Shown: in pieces, positions 11,850 through 25,429 of the stretch | How positions within the stretch are numbered: position 1 is the stretch's first letter | Layout of the letters: every line of letters begins with the position of its first letter | NCBI GenBank assembly: GCA_963693305.1 | Contig: OY855905.1 | Span: 45,383,395 to 45,447,394, forward strand | Origin: Meandrina meandrites | Lineage: Eukaryota; Cnidaria; Anthozoa; Scleractinia; Meandrinidae | Direction: 5' to 3' | Length of the DNA: 64,000 nt | Position numbers and translations under genes: made by a program | Notes under the pieces: model-generated | Database searches by the model: none | Told to the model about the DNA's origin: nothing | What the model saw: only the letters and a program-made list of their open reading frames with translations

Positions 11850-14800
11850 CTAGTTGTTCTGGATCTTTTCATTGATCCATTTCTTGAGAACGGTAACCCT
11901 GGCATAGACCCCAGGCCTCCCGGCATCAGCACAACCGTAACCCCAGCTTGTGACACCATGTACACTGTAGCTGCCGTCAGAGCCTTTGCAAACCATGGGT
12001 CCGCCACTGTCACCCTGGCACGAATCCTTACCTCCTTCAGGATATCCAGCACATACCATTGAATCATGGATATTCTTTTGGCCATACGCCTTTATGCAAT
12101 CAGCTTGACTCACTATTGGTACATGCGCTACTTGCAGCTTGTCTGGTTGGTTTCCACCCGACTGCAAGGTGCCCCAGCCTGTGATTGCACATGATGTTCC
12201 AGGGACTGGGTCAGAACCACCAGGCAAGCATGCGAGGCCGGTGTAGCTTGGACACGACAAAAAAAATACAAGGTCAGATAATTCTGACATTAAATTGAAT
12301 GGGAATGTTACAGGAATAGTCAAAATATCAAACAGGCACAGTTACCCAGACAATAAAAAAATATCCACAACATCCCTCTGTTGCATCTACCACGTTCAAA
12401 GATGTCAGAGATTGTGAATCGATCTTACGATTAAAAACTGGCCACGTTCCTATCTTAATGAAACATAATAGCATGCGGTTGTTTCAAAAAACAAAACAAA
12501 TAAGCAATTAGCCATGTTCTAAACGAGCAGGGGACTGGGTACGAACATATTTTCTCTTTGGTGCAAACATTCAACATCGATTGAATTGAAAAATGGGACA
12601 CGTCACCTGAAAGAGCATCCAAAAATTAGTAAATTCACCAAATTTGACGGTTATTGGTTTAAACCCAAAGACGTCGTACACTTAGTATGGATTGGAGGGA
12701 CAGGCGTCCTCCAATCCATACTAAGCTCTCTTATTTTAAAAGTGTACCATGCCTTTTCGTTTAAACCAGTAACCATCAAATTTGGTAAATTTACTAATTT
12801 TTGGATGCTCTTTCAGATGACGTGCCCCATTTTCAATTCAATCGATATTGAATATTCATATCAAGAAAAACTATGTTCGTTCCCAGTCCCCTGCTCGTTT
12901 AGAACATGGCCAATTGTAACCAAACTGATAGTTTGGGTAGTTTTTGAAAGATCTTATATTCTCTATTTACTGAGTTAGTGAGCAATATATGGGGAATATT
13001 TTTAGGTAAACACCATCGCCAGCGCTAGAATAGACGGGAAACCGCGGTGGGCAGAGTTTTGGATTGTGCCACCCACTTACCTGCGTCTAAACTGAAAACT
13101 AAACTAAACTGAAACTCTGTAGAATTTTCTTATTAAACTACTTACCTGTTCAGAATGGCAGGCTTTTCAAGTTTCAAAAGCGCAATATCGTTGCTCATTT
13201 GCATCGGCTTATTGTAGGATTCGTGCATGATGATCTTTGTAAGTTTAAACTTCTGCTCAGTTGAAGATGCGGACGAACTTTCAACTCGGTTATGAGCACC
13301 CATTCTTAATGCAGGAAAACAAAAAAAAATTTAAAAACGTTAATAATTGTTTTGAAAGCTGTTTGAGGAGGTAGAACCCTAAAAAATGTTCTAAAGAAGC
13401 AGAACAGTGATTTTGTTCAAACTTTATTTCCGTATAATGCGATGCAATTTGATACCATTTTAGTTAGCTAACGCAAGTTCATACAAGTCGGGCCCAATAG
13501 CATAATTTTTAAGGCAAAATGTAATACACGGACAACCAAAATATTTCATTATCTGAAACAATTTTGAAGTACCCAATTTATAATTCCTGCTGAGTTAAAC
13601 TCTCACCAGAATTTCACCAAACGTCCAGTACGGATAAAATAGGTATAAATATAAATAATTTCTTTCAAAACATGAGAAAGACCGAGAAACTGTGTAACAA
13701 CCAGTAAAATCGTGTTTGAATAACCAGCCTTACCGAACAACGATGTCTTTAGGTTTGGATCTTTCCACACAGTGAGATGCAGTCAGTACCCATTGCGGAT
13801 GCACCAATGTTCCGCCACAGAACTGCGATCCACTTCTTCCACTTTGCAGCAGCGCTTGCCAAGGCCAGTCCCCTTTGCCAGCTTCCTGGCCGCCAACAAT
13901 CCGAGCAGCAGGTCCTTTACCACAGGCGCCTGTCAAAACGGTTATACACAACAACAGAGCTTTATTTTTCCCTTAAGGAGATCCATAGTTAAGAACATTT
14001 TTCCAGGATATATCTTAAGACCTGTGATGATAGGTAACCCCAGAAACATCAAAATATATCATACTTACCTTTACAATAAAGGCCTCACAACTGATTTTTT
14101 TGGTTACAAAAATCACCTTGGAAAATAATGTAATAACAGCACAGAGAACGCTGTAAACTGAGGAAACCAAGCATTTAATCGGTCAGAGAACCTAGCTGCG
14201 ATCCTCCATCTTACAACTGCCTAACACTTGACAGAATAGTAGATTACATACAAAACCGCATAAATTATAGAAGCATGCACGAAAGAATTTAGCACATTAT
14301 GACAAATAGGGTCGACTATTCTACCATAAGGAGAATCAGGAAAACCTTTTTCATTTGTAAATAGTAGCACATCTAGTCAAGAAAATTAAAACCAAATCGA
14401 TTTTAAGGCCCGGAGGGGGGGGGGGGGGGGGGGTCACTCCCATATATGAGCTATATAGGTATGTGCCGCTGTGAAGGGTATGGTTTTCAAGCAGTTTAGT
14501 CTAGGATAGGGTATAGAAATCAGAGAGGTTTGGTCTAGAATAGGGTATCACTGGCCGGGAAACTGATCAGAGGTATGAAGAATTAAGCCCAGAATAGGAA
14601 AGGAAACTCGGAAGAGAAAGAAGCTTTCCCAAACGTAAATAAAATCATCGCGGGAACGTTGTTGACAGACTGGTATTACATTAAAATCAGTAGTGATGTG
14701 ATACAGTTCTAAAAAGAGCAAGTCTGGAATAGGGTAGGGATTTTCGGTGTCTAGTCTAGTATAGGGTTTCAAAATGGCGTACGTATAATATACGGGGAAT

Positions 14801-17800
14801 AATGCCTGAAGAAAACTAGCTCCGTTATTTGAAATACTGGTCAATAAATTTTACCCTAATGCCATCGTATCAGCGGTGCAATCAATTTAGTTTTATTTAC
14901 AATCAGAGTCAGTGGCGTTTGGTACGAGCGTTTCTTGAACAAGAGATCCGGCAACAGACAAGCCAAGCAGTTTTATTCTTCATTGTGTGGTCTTCTAAAT
15001 CCGAACGTTTTATCATCATCATTATTATTATTGTAGACTACATAGTACTTTGTTTCCAGATACTTGATATAGGAGTTCAAGGTAATTTAAAAGGCGGTGG
15101 GCGGATGGTTGTTGTTTCGACTTAAATTCCAGGGAGAAATCACATTTTTTTCCCATATGTGTTCTTGTACTTTTTTTTTGCCCCTAAAGGTTTCTAATTA
15201 CAATTTTCACTTATCATGATATTTTACCTTGTGGTGGATTTGTCCCAGGAGCCGGTGGCAGCGTGGTGGATGGTGCTACAGTAGGCTTCCCCCCCGGTTT
15301 TCCAATTCCTGCCTTGCTTCGGATCCAATCAATAAAGAAAGACACTCTTGCGTACACTCCGTATTTTTCTTTGCCTGCGCAGCCTTCACCCCAGCTAGTT
15401 GCGCCATGCAGGTAAAATCTGATTCAGAAGTTAGAAAAGATGTCAATAATTTCTCCACGGGAACAGAAACCAAAAGAACGGAGATGGCCAAAAACTGCTG
15501 ATATCAAACATTGTAAATTTATTTGACCTCGATAGACACATTAAAGAAGAAGAAAATCAATTTATTAACTTGACGAAACAACATAAATAACAGGCAAAGT
15601 CAAATCGGACTTTCTTTGGGATCACCTCTCGATCGCATGTGTTTAAATCTCGTCGCCTACGGTTGTGCTTGTCGCATGTTTTTTTATCGGCGACATTTAA
15701 TAACTAAAACCAAAGGCTTTAAACGGTTGTGTTATAATTAGGTCCTTCCTCTTTCTAGCGCCCAGCGATAACTCAGTGCTTGCTGTAAAATAAAATGCAT
15801 GTGGCAAAGGCCCAGCATTCCCTCAAAATATTCTTCACTATGAACCATAATGGTTTCTTTTCAATTAATTATTCATATTTGGCGTTTGTCATCTTATAAC
15901 TAAGCTGTAATGTAGACGTTTCGTTGGACTGTTAGATTTGAATGTACTTTTGCAATGAATTGATAGAATGTGACAGAAATACATTAGTGAATAAAGCACT
16001 GTAGAAAAGACTGGCTCGCTACTAGTTGAAGATGTTTCTCCCTAAGGTTAGGTTATTTTGTTATCTTATAAGTTTATCCTTCCGCTTATTGTTTATTAGT
16101 GATTGAATGCTGGAAGAGTTTTTTTTATACTGATTGTATTATTGCTAAACTTTTCTACCTTTCATGGTTACCATCCTTTCTACCACAGACAAATGGTCCC
16201 CCGCTATCTCCCTGACAGGCATCTTTGCCGCCCTGCTTAAGTCCAGCGCATATCATAGTACTGTCAATAGCCCCTTTGTACGCTTTGTTGCACACATCCT
16301 GGGAAACAGCTGGAACATCCACTTCATGTAACACGGAAGGTGCTGACCCTCCTGATGAAAGAGTGCCCCAGCCGGTTGTCCAACACTTCTGTCCATGCAC
16401 TGGATCAGGAACAGACTCCGGAAGGCATACCAGGTTTACGTGGCTGCGTTTGAGCAAGAAAAAGCGGTAACATACAAAGAAAGTTTGGTCAACGCCCCTT
16501 TCTGGGCTAGGTAGTTTAAATGATAGATCTAGTAGTTATGTCTAATATAACCAGCTACGTTGCGCACTGCTGGAAAGGCAGTCTTACTGTTTCGCCTTTT
16601 TAAAACATAATTCAGGCATTATCAGTGTCTTATGAGTCCTCTCTCTCTCCCTCTCTTACTTTATATGCAAACACAGAAAACGATAATACCTTTATTATAT
16701 TCTGTATTAAATTAAAGTAAATTAAAACTACGAAGGAGGCGCGGTGGCCGAATGGTTAGTGCGCTGGGCTCCGGATCGGGCGGTCCGGGTTCGAACCCTG
16801 GCCGGGGCACTGCGTTGTGTTCTTGGGCAAGATACTTTACTCTCATAGTGCCTCTCTCCACCCAGGTGTATAAATGGGTACCGGCGAATTTACTGCTGGG
16901 GGTAACCCTGCGGTGGACTAGCATCCCATCCAGGGGGGAGTAGCAATACTCCTAGTCGCTTCATGCTACGAAAACCGGGATAAGCTACGGCCTGATGGGC
17001 CCCTAGGCTCGTATACAGACTTTACCTACCTACCAAATTAAAAATATGCAATGTCATCTCAGTTATTTAATAGCAAAAATTTGTAAATAGCCCTTTTTAC
17101 AGTCATGTGCTTAGCGTCCAAGCCTTTTCGCGGAAGCGAGACTTACGTTGGCTTTCTGGTGATATGGCAACTTCTATCTGATCTCTATCATCTTATTACC
17201 CAAACTTCACTTTTAAACCGAGGCTTGATTGCATTTCAAGGAACAGTAGAATGGTCTATTCTAAATTATTTCATTCTATTTCATTTCTCTTTTGTAATAA
17301 TTTTATCCGATTTCTCTTTCTTTCAAAATATGTTTTAAAAATTAATGTGACCTTTCACATCCACCACATCCTATGAAACCTAAAAGAGATTTTGATAAAT
17401 ACTACCTAGTGTTAAAAAGTACACTCGGCGCTGACCTATAATGATTTCATACCAGTAAAATCTTCTTGCAACGTTTACCTGCTCAGCTTGGCCTCGCGTT
17501 CCAGCTTTAGCAATGCAATATCATGGCTTTGGGTTTTCCTGTTGTATTTCTCGTGAGAAATTATCTGAACGACTTTAAAATCTTGCACAATAGCACCTGG
17601 TTTCTCGCCTTTCCGTTTGTGTGCTCCTAGTCTGCAATAAATTAAATGTCAAAAGCCAGTGTAAATTTTTGCTTGAAATGATGGCATTTCCCTTATTCCG
17701 AGGGATGAAACGACGTGCTTATTTTTGGCTGTTATAGGCGGCATGTGCGAATGTCACCCAGTCCTTGAGGCACAGGGTTTTCCACAGATGTTGCAGGGAA

Positions 17801-20800
17801 CAAAAGTGCATGGCATATTCATGTAAGCATCATTTTGCTTATAATCACATATATAATCTGAAATGTAATCATTTTGGTCGCCCGGTTCGTCACAAGATTC
17901 ATTTAATTAAATATTGTTTTTCAGCATTTAAAGGGACATTTAACATTTTTTTTTCTTTTTTTTGAGATTTTCGGTGGCAAACGTGTTGCAAAAATTTCTT
18001 GGTATAAATAAAGTGAATAGCAACCGCGTATATCTGTTTGTAGCTCCTCATACCTATTCGCGAGTACTATATATAGCAGTTATATCCCGAGAAACGCAAA
18101 TTAAAATATCCAGTGAACAATTAAAACTCAAAGAAAATACATGTAGCCAGCACCAAGCGCGGGAAAACGAGCGCGAGAAAGTTGCAATTGGTTTTGGTTA
18201 TACTTTTGATTAGTTAAGAAAGTGGCGCGAGTTTTTTTAAGCCAATCGCTGAGAGTATTAGTGCAAAACCAAAACAAACGCAAATTACTTTCGACATTCA
18301 AGTGAAAACCGCTCTATACATTAATAAATGTTCCCTTGAAAGCGCCTTCCAATCAATTTATGCTTCTTTTCATTGCCTACTTACCTCACTTGCATGCTTT
18401 TAGTGCTTTCGCCTTCGACACAATGGGCAGCGGTTAAAACCCATTCAGGTGAGATCAGGGAACCTCCACAGAACTGACTCTTTTTATTGTCCATGAGAAA
18501 CGCCTGCCAAGGCCATTCATTGTTCTCGGCTGCTTGTCCACCTACTATTCTTTGCTTTCCTTTAAGACCACACGACCCTGGTGAGTTAAGATGATCAGAT
18601 TTGGTTCAAAAGATTGGACGTCCAGAATAAATATACCTTATTCGATGGTTTAACATATAATACGCGCGGATATTTTGCGAGTTGCGTAGTATAATACGAG
18701 CAATGAGCAAAATGTCCGCTCGCATTATATGTTAAGCCATCGAATAAGGGATTTATTATTCCACTAAAAATTAAAGTTTGGTTCAGCCATTTTGTCGCTT
18801 CGCTTTCAGTCCGTATTTTTGCCCTGTTCTACATTGTAATAACGTGGCAGATTTTGGGCGTTCTTTTGCCCTAATATGGTGAAATGGCGCAATAGTGGAA
18901 TAATAAAATAAAATAACTGAACCAGTTGTTCGTATACATGGATTTGAACTACCGTGTTTATTCGATTAAGCGCCAAGCCTCGAATAAACGCCCATTCCCC
19001 CAAAAATATGAAGTGCACAACAGGACTATTAATCCTTTGTGATAATGAGATTTAAATTGACTAACAGACTTCTTCGAAGACCGAGTTTTCTTAGTATTTT
19101 AAAGAAACTTTCAGTGAGCGGCTAGAATTCTGCTTTGTTGCAAAGTAAACTTACTGCTTGCTGAAAATGCGCGCAGCCTCGAATAAGCGTCCACTCTCGC
19201 GGTCCAAAAATTTAATAAGCGCCCAGGGTACATAATGTAATAAATTCGGTATGCACGAAGAAGAGGAAAATATAAAAAGTTTGGTTTCCAAATTTTGATT
19301 TCCCAAATTTTGATTTCCCAAATTTTGATTTCCCGGAATAGTTAAAAAGTGTATATTAAGCTTTTGTTTCTAGAGCCACAAAGCTTGCGTTTGTCTATGC
19401 TAAAACGCAAAGTATTTCTGCCAAAGATGGCAAACGCCAAATGTTATGACTTGTATGACTGGCATGACTGGCTTTAATAAACTCCAAAGCGCGTCTTTAT
19501 ACTTGCTTTCTAGCACAGCTACATCCCTTAATTAATTAATCGCTTTATGTGTATTTTTGGTTTGCAATTCAGGGCTAGTGTGAAAATACAGTATTGATAG
19601 ATTTTCGTTTTGCCCCTATCATACAAACGCAATATTGGCAGGTAAAATAAAACATAAAGGAGCGGTTTCTCTCTGTCAATGTCACACTTCAAATGTGAAT
19701 AGTCGTTTAGATGAATGTGTAAAGGAAACCGACTGTACAGGGTAACCAGCCGAAGTAAGTTTCATAATTCTTTCATAATTACACGTTGTTGCTGTTCTGC
19801 TGATTGCTAGGATATGTACAAAGATGTATGATGCACGTGCAGAACAATAGTTCTAGTTAATGGTTTTGTTGTTTAATTAATGAAATTAAAGCCGGACTTA
19901 CGCCGTCGTCTCCGGACTTTGGTAAATGATCTAATCATACTTGAAAAAATATATTCTTTATAGCTTCATTTTACGGCTGTGACACAGTACAAAAACTGAT
20001 ATTTTATGTACCTTTTGGTGGAGGCACCGTACCAGGTACAGGTGGGGTGTTTGGTGGAGCGGGTGTTGGATGACCTGTTGGTGGTGGCGGTTGTCCTGTC
20101 GGGGGACTGGGTCCACAACTATCCGTGAACGATATGTCATCGATGGCTATGGAACCTCCTTTTCTTTTCCCTCGGACACCATAAAAGGTGATCTAAAACA
20201 AAATGTCCATACAAATGTTGTCAGCAAAACTGTCCAGGCTTTTATTAGAGTTTAAAAATATGAGAACCAAATTTACCAACAAAATAAATTTCTCTCCATC
20301 TCAATTTATATTATTTTTCATCTACTGAGTGTCTCGAAACTTTTTTTTTTTCAGACCATACAAAACTTTACTTTAAATCCCTTTTTGCAGTCTTCATTAA
20401 TTGGGTCGATGTAAAGACTGTAAAAGAGATGAGAACGAGAACTTCGAAATCGGTAGTCCAGATTTCAACCAGTATATAACAAATGAGAATATCAATATCT
20501 TAACTATGATGTTTGTTGCTACATGATTGACACATTGGCGTACCTTTTTGTTAACTCCAGTGAGCTCGACTTGCTCCTTGTGCCAATTTGTATCTTTAGG
20601 TCCTTTCAGCTCCAGCGCTGGCTGTTGATCATTGTCAACAATCACTTCAATGGACCCCGCTCCGCTTCCTTTCATATTATACCAAAATGTCAGACATGTA
20701 TCTCCGGAGAATTTGATGAAAAGACCAGCATCGTCATACTGCATGCCTTTGCGTGCGTCCATAAACATATAGTAACCTACACAGCCAGAGAATAAATTAG

Positions 20801-21359
20801 ATTATAAAAACATATCACCAACTTACTCAAAATTAGACCAGCAGTATTGCTCAAGTACATGAAAGGGCCTCAACCACTTCTTGGCTTTGTTGTACATTTT
20901 GTACATTTCATACAACGTGCAGTATGTAAAATTTTCGATCTTATCACTTTCCCCCATCATGAAGGCTGTAGTTCCAACCAAAACGTTGGGATTTTTGATT
21001 CGTTTTTCACCATCTTTAGAAATTTTTTTCAACCAGTGTAAAGTTTTTAATATTTTAATGGATCGACCAGGTTACAAGGCCATTTTTAAGAGCTAATTGT
21101 ACTGAACAAAAAATCATGTTTATAAGTTACCTTTTCCGCTGGGCGTCATTCCCTGGCGGCGACTCCATTTTAAAAAGCTGCTTTGATCGTTCCTCCAGCC
21201 ACACTTTCCATTTTCAAAGTCACAATCTACACAATGAAGACAGCGGTATTAGAAAAGATAGTTTAATTATACAAAATGACGTGGATAAAATAATTCTTCA
21301 CGTATGTTACCTTTAGCAAGTGAAACCGCCAACAGGCCTAACAGTATGAGAACCAGCAT
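11850..21359 (-). CDS. Secreted MAM - trypsin-like S1 - trypsin-like S1 protease (710 aa)
   Basis: Eleven exons agree in phase: 21311-21359 (signal peptide [16 protein letters not shown]), 21131-21226, 20544-20776, 20012-20192 (together one MAM domain, residues about 18-165, ending [11 protein letters not shown]), 18385-18577, 17479-17631, 16159-16443, 15228-15418 (first S1), 13734-13929, 13146-13304 and 11850-12246 (second S1, ending at TAG). Each S1 domain has an activation peptide cysteine, a basic cleavage site before IVGG, His57 (TAAHC, TASHC), Asp102 ([16 protein letters not shown]) and Ser195 (GDSGGP). Asp189 in both ([22 protein letters not shown]) predicts cleavage after Lys/Arg. Pro-rich linkers follow the MAM and first S1 domains. 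No signal peptide or stop was found between the two S1 units, and the joining intron is phase 1, so I read one gene; two genes remain possible. MAM domains usually mediate adhesion or oligomerisation. Confidence 0.75.
12505..12916. mobile_element. Large foldback element (~410 bp)
   Basis: The two halves are near-complete inverted repeats of about 190 bp, starting CAATTAGCCATGTTCTAAAC and ending GTTTAGAACATGGCCAATTG, with a centre around 12690-12720 (ATGGATTGGAGG ... CCTCCAATCCAT). It sits in the last intron of the MAM-S1-S1 gene. No coding content. Confidence 0.75.
14415..14790. repeat. Poly(G)-headed repeat with degenerate TATAGGGTA units
   Basis: A 19-base G run (14415-14433) is followed by CACTCCCATAT and then about five degenerate copies of a TCTAG-n-ATAGGGTA motif. 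The G-run plus ACTCCCAT head resembles the element at 29563-29900. It lies in the intron between the two S1 domains. Confidence 0.45.
16735..17034 (+). mobile_element. tRNA-derived SINE with 9-bp target-site duplication
   Basis: The head has an A-box-like TGGCCGAATGGTTAGTGCGC and a B-box GGGTTCGAACCC. It is followed by a body with TTGGGCAAGATACTTTACTC and CCACCCAGGTGTATAAATGG, a type of conserved SINE body seen in many invertebrates. It is flanked by AAATTAAAA at 16719-16727 and 17035-17043, consistent with target-primed insertion into an intron of the MAM-S1-S1 gene. Confidence 0.75.
18636..18749. mobile_element. Short foldback element
   Basis: CCTTATTCGATGGTTTAACATATAAT at the left is mirrored by ATTATATGTTAAGCCATCGAATAAGG at the right, with one mismatch. 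A half-copy occurs near 26217-26255, and a CCTTTATTCGATGG trace near 45867. It lies in the intron upstream of the first S1 exon. Confidence 0.6.
18950..19250. repeat. Repeat with AATAAGCG/CCTCGAATAA motifs
   Basis: Sub-motifs such as GCCTCGAATAAACGCCCA, GCCTCGAATAAGCGTCCA and TTAATAAGCGCCCA recur. Outer ends (CGTGTTTATTCG and GTAATAAATTCGGT) are weakly inverted. Similar ATAAACGCC motifs occur at 2937-3010 and 3465-3535. It is probably an old element. Confidence 0.35.
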
Positions 21360-21406
21360 GATTGCAATGAGTCCAAGCAACTGTAACCCTTTTGCTAACG
21401 CGTTCA

Positions 21407-21415
21407 AATATATAA
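21407..21415 (-). promoter_or_regulatory. TATA-like box of the MAM-S1-S1 gene
   Basis: On the minus strand TATATATTT lies about 48 bp upstream of the ATG at 21359. The position matches TATA boxes of the other protease genes in this window. Confidence 0.5.
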
Positions 21416-24400
21416 CACGACCTTGTTAACTTAATACAAGCTGAAAACATTCACGTTCATTCAATGTCAAACATGGATACAATAGTTATTTGCCAAAAAG
21501 TTACACAACATTTAATGTGTTATGATTAACTAATTTAAGTTTGCTTATGCTCAGAGTATTTCGACGCCCACGGCATGTTTGATGACATCATGAAATTTCG
21601 TTTTTACTGAATTAAGTTTAGCTTTTAAGGAAACAACGCAAAAAAACACAAAATAGTGTAAAGTAAACTTACCTGTACACGCAGCGCTATAGTTTTTTTC
21701 TTCATTTTAATAAAGGACGTGAAATGCATTCAATATTAAGCGTAAAAGAATTGAAAAGCCATAAGCCCTACATATTGACCTAATGGAAAAGCACAAAAGC
21801 ATACCAATCAATTTAGGCTCAGTCATATACTCTCTGTAAATAAAAGTAAAACTTAGGTACAAACATCCCTAAAAAGATTTGTATAACATTTGACAGTCAA
21901 TGAAAAGAAAGCTTAGTTGGCTACTGATATATGAAATGCTTCTGCGAACTGCACTACTACAACAAAGGAATTGCGGAAAAGATCTTTTTTACTTTCGTTT
22001 TTAAAGGCCAAGACTCACATTTCTTAACTGAGAGTATGATGTTTGCAGGAATACTAAATAAACTAATTTTGAGGAATCAAAAGTACGACGCATGCTCCAT
22101 GTTTATTCATAATAGATACCTTTTAATAGTTTTACCAAAAGTGATTTAAAAGACAAAAATGTGTTCGAGATCAAACACGCAACACGTTTATTCCCAACTC
22201 AATGTTTATTCACAATACGTACACTTCTATTGTTTTTACAAAAATCCATTAAAAGAGAAAAATATATTTACCTTTAGTGTTTAGGCAGGCATTTATTTTA
22301 TCGCAGACTGGTAAAATAACGGCGGCACGTTAATAGCTCTGTAAGCAAAAAGCCATTTGCCATAATACACTGATTCTGTGCACATTGTAAACATTTATTA
22401 CCTACGCTCAACTTTGTTGCCCTCAGGTTTGTTTATTTGACACTTGACGGAAGGGTGATTACTTTACAAGGCTCTTTAGATTTTAATAGAACGACATAAC
22501 AAAAACATGTATTTAAAAAAAAAGGAAGGAGGTTTTAATGAGATAAATTTTCGTTATTAAGTCCAACAGAAAAAAAAAAGAGAAAAAAGTTAATTAAAGC
22601 ATTTTTCATTAAAGATGTGGTTATTGTTCATCGTGGTGTAAGATAGAAAAGATGAACGTTTGTTCGTGAGATAAACGAATAAACGTTCATCTTTCCCAGA
22701 TTGGGAATATTTTCGGTACATTTTGACCATGCATATAATATGAACTCTCATTGGATATCTAGCCTTTTGCACGAGGTTATGTTAAAACGATTAGCCGTCA
22801 CACGCATTTGCTTTTTATTGGTGGTTTTCACTGTCACGCAATAAAAAAATAAAATCGAAACCATTCAACGACAGAAGCTATGAATTTGAGATATTATAGA
22901 AGGCAAATAGATAAACAATTTGTCCAAATCTCAGGTCTGTGCGGCGCACCGTTTGCGAGTTATTTTCCGAAACTTTCCACGCAAATTTATAAAGCTCAGT
23001 ATGGAGACGCCATATTTGTGTCCTTCCGAGGGGCACAAACATGGCCGCCGTGATATCAGAGAAACCATCTGGGACTTAATTTTGCTATTAATAGCGACTA
23101 CTTTTGGGTCATGATCTATTATGCTTTAACATAAACAGCACTTAGTACATTGGGAATGTTCAATCTGCCAAAATGGAAACGAAAAGGCCTTTTTTGAATC
23201 AAAACAACTTTGTCACGGCACTCAGCTTGATATCACATACCGGCGGCGGAGAACTCAAATATTCAAAATGCTCTGTTTTTAAAACGAAGGGCACAACCAA
23301 GCTGAAAATTTGCCAAAAGATATATTTTTAGTTTATCTTACACCCAGAGACATCAAAAGTTTAGCAGGCCTATTGAATTTTGATTTCAGAATTTTATGAC
23401 GTAACATGAAAACCAAGAATAAGAAATGGAAAGTTGCTGATTTCTTACACAGACTGAAGAAAATACTCCAGTGGTGTTGGTAAAATTTGAAAGAGGTCAA
23501 GACTACTGGATTGGTGGTACTACTAAATTATATGGAGAGAGAAGTCATGTTCATCTTTATTTACGGCGCTAAGATTTCATTTCTTCGCATTATTGCACAA
23601 GTTCCAGATATAAATAGATGTAGAACATTAAAATAATGAGCTGTTTAATGATAAAATTTTTCGAAAGCACTCAAAATAATTCACTGTCAAGACAGTTAAT
23701 TATAACGAGACGGGATATTACATGTGAGATAATATAAGCGCGACCCACCTATAAGCAAGAGAGCTTTTAACATAGCAGTAAATTCCGGATATTTGAATAA
23801 TAAACCAAAAGATTTATCCAAAGTGAAAAGAAACATAATGGCTCTAGTCCATGAGCTCGGTTCATTCACACAACAGTGACTCGTTGAGGTTCACTTTGTC
23901 TATAACTAAACACAGACCTTTTTATCTTTCCTTATCGTTAGCAACGAAAGCATAATTTATTTGCTTAAAATTGTTTATTGTTGTAAAAAGGAGAGTGTTT
24001 GATTTGAGCATTCAAACTTCAAATTTATTGACTCAGTTAAGGAACTGTAATAGCTCGAGTCCATTTCGGTTTAGTGGGCGAGAATAAACATTTTTGTAAC
24101 ATTTTAAAAGCATTTTAAGAGATCTACAATTAATAGCAAAATGCTTTGTGTTATTTTAAAGAAGCAGAGACAACTGACAATCAGGTGTGTGAATTGGCTA
24201 GAAAATGCATCTAGAACAGTATTTTGAGAAACGGATTTGCCCGAGCCATAGACAAGCAAAGTTTTTTTATGGAGTACAACAATAAGATCTGAAATTGAAA
24301 TTCTTTTACATTTTTATAAGATACTGCAACACATGATTCCAATATTAGAACGAAACAAACAAGGCTTTTTCATAATTATTTCATTTGAAAATAAGCTCTT

Positions 24401-25296
24401 TATTCGGATTACTTTAAATGGAAATAAATCGAATGGTTTCGATGTAATGGGTGGCTGATTCCTTACCCAATACACCACCACACGCTTCACGCATCATACA
24501 ATAACAATAAGGCACATCTCTGACAGTATACGCACAAAACCTTTTTTAATCAAACTTACAAAAATACCAAGAACGGTTTCCTATCCAAAAATAGTAAAAA
24601 ACTAAAGTATACTGAAAAATCTGGCATAATACGGAACGGTTGGAAATTTAATAATTATTTAATTATTATATATTTTGTCTGGTGTCCGTTTATCTTGTCG
24701 AGTTAGCAGCCCGCAGCTATTTACTGGAATGGAGGCTCCCTAGGTCTGTTTTGAAACTAGTCTTCGGCGCGAATATTTTCACCCAATGAAGATAATGTTT
24801 TCTCTAATTAAGGTAAACAAGTTCCAAAACTTCAACGCTTACTGTGGGCAAAATTCCACAAAATAGGCTAGGAAGAAATTGCCAGTTAGGTGATGCATTT
24901 TAGCTTTTGAATAATACACTTTTTTTATTTCAGTTGTTGCAAGAGGGATAAAATAATGCGATGGAAAGCTTGATCTTGGAAGATAATTAACTTCGTTGGG
25001 TGAAATATTTGCGTCTATACTTAAATAAAAACCGAGGTCTTTTTATACTCGTAATCATTTATTCCGATTGCCCCAAAATAAAAAAAAAGACTTCTATAAT
25101 TTATGGATATCGGTAAATGGTTTTAATTCCTGCCAAAACCGGTTTCAAAAAGGGAGCCGCCACTCCAATAAATAGTCTTGGTCCACCGATTTGATGGCCC
25201 AAAATGAATGATCTTTATTCATTAGCTACGTTGAGTCCACTGAGAGCTTGAGGGTAGAGAATAATTCTTGTTTTTGGCGAAGATGATAACAAACTA
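21416..25296. other. Intergenic, no gene recognised
   Basis: AT-rich sequence upstream of the MAM-S1-S1 gene. I see no S1, MAM or other domain exon on either strand, no tRNA and no clear inverted-repeat element. The short ORFs at 21.9, 22.6 and 22.9 kb have no recognisable features. Confidence 0.45.
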
Positions 25297-25429
25297 TTAC
25301 CCCTTTTCACTGAACCTGTTTTTTTCTGCAATTTGTATTTCATAGACTACGGGGAGTTCCACATATTTCTCGGCGTCAGTAGAGTTGACAGGCACGCGTG
25401 GACGAGCACGAACGATGAGTCGATCACCT
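25297..25429 (-). CDS. Possible orphan terminal exon, unrecognised
   Basis: On the minus strand an AG acceptor at about 25430 is followed by an open, coding-like stretch (begins GDRLIVRARPRVPVNSTDAE, ends IAEKNRFSEKG) and a TAA stop. AATAAA follows at about 25218. Codon choice looks like coding DNA, but no partner exon was found. The S1 gene upstream on the same strand already has its own stop at 25745, so this belongs to another gene or is a stranded exon or fragment. The family is not recognised. Confidence 0.3.

Noticed and set aside
14064..14130. Good GTAAGT donor on the minus strand that could mark a signal-peptide exon for the second S1 domain
   Set aside because: The preceding sequence has no ATG followed by a hydrophobic core, and the exon at 13929 joins in phase to the Pro-rich linker at 15228.
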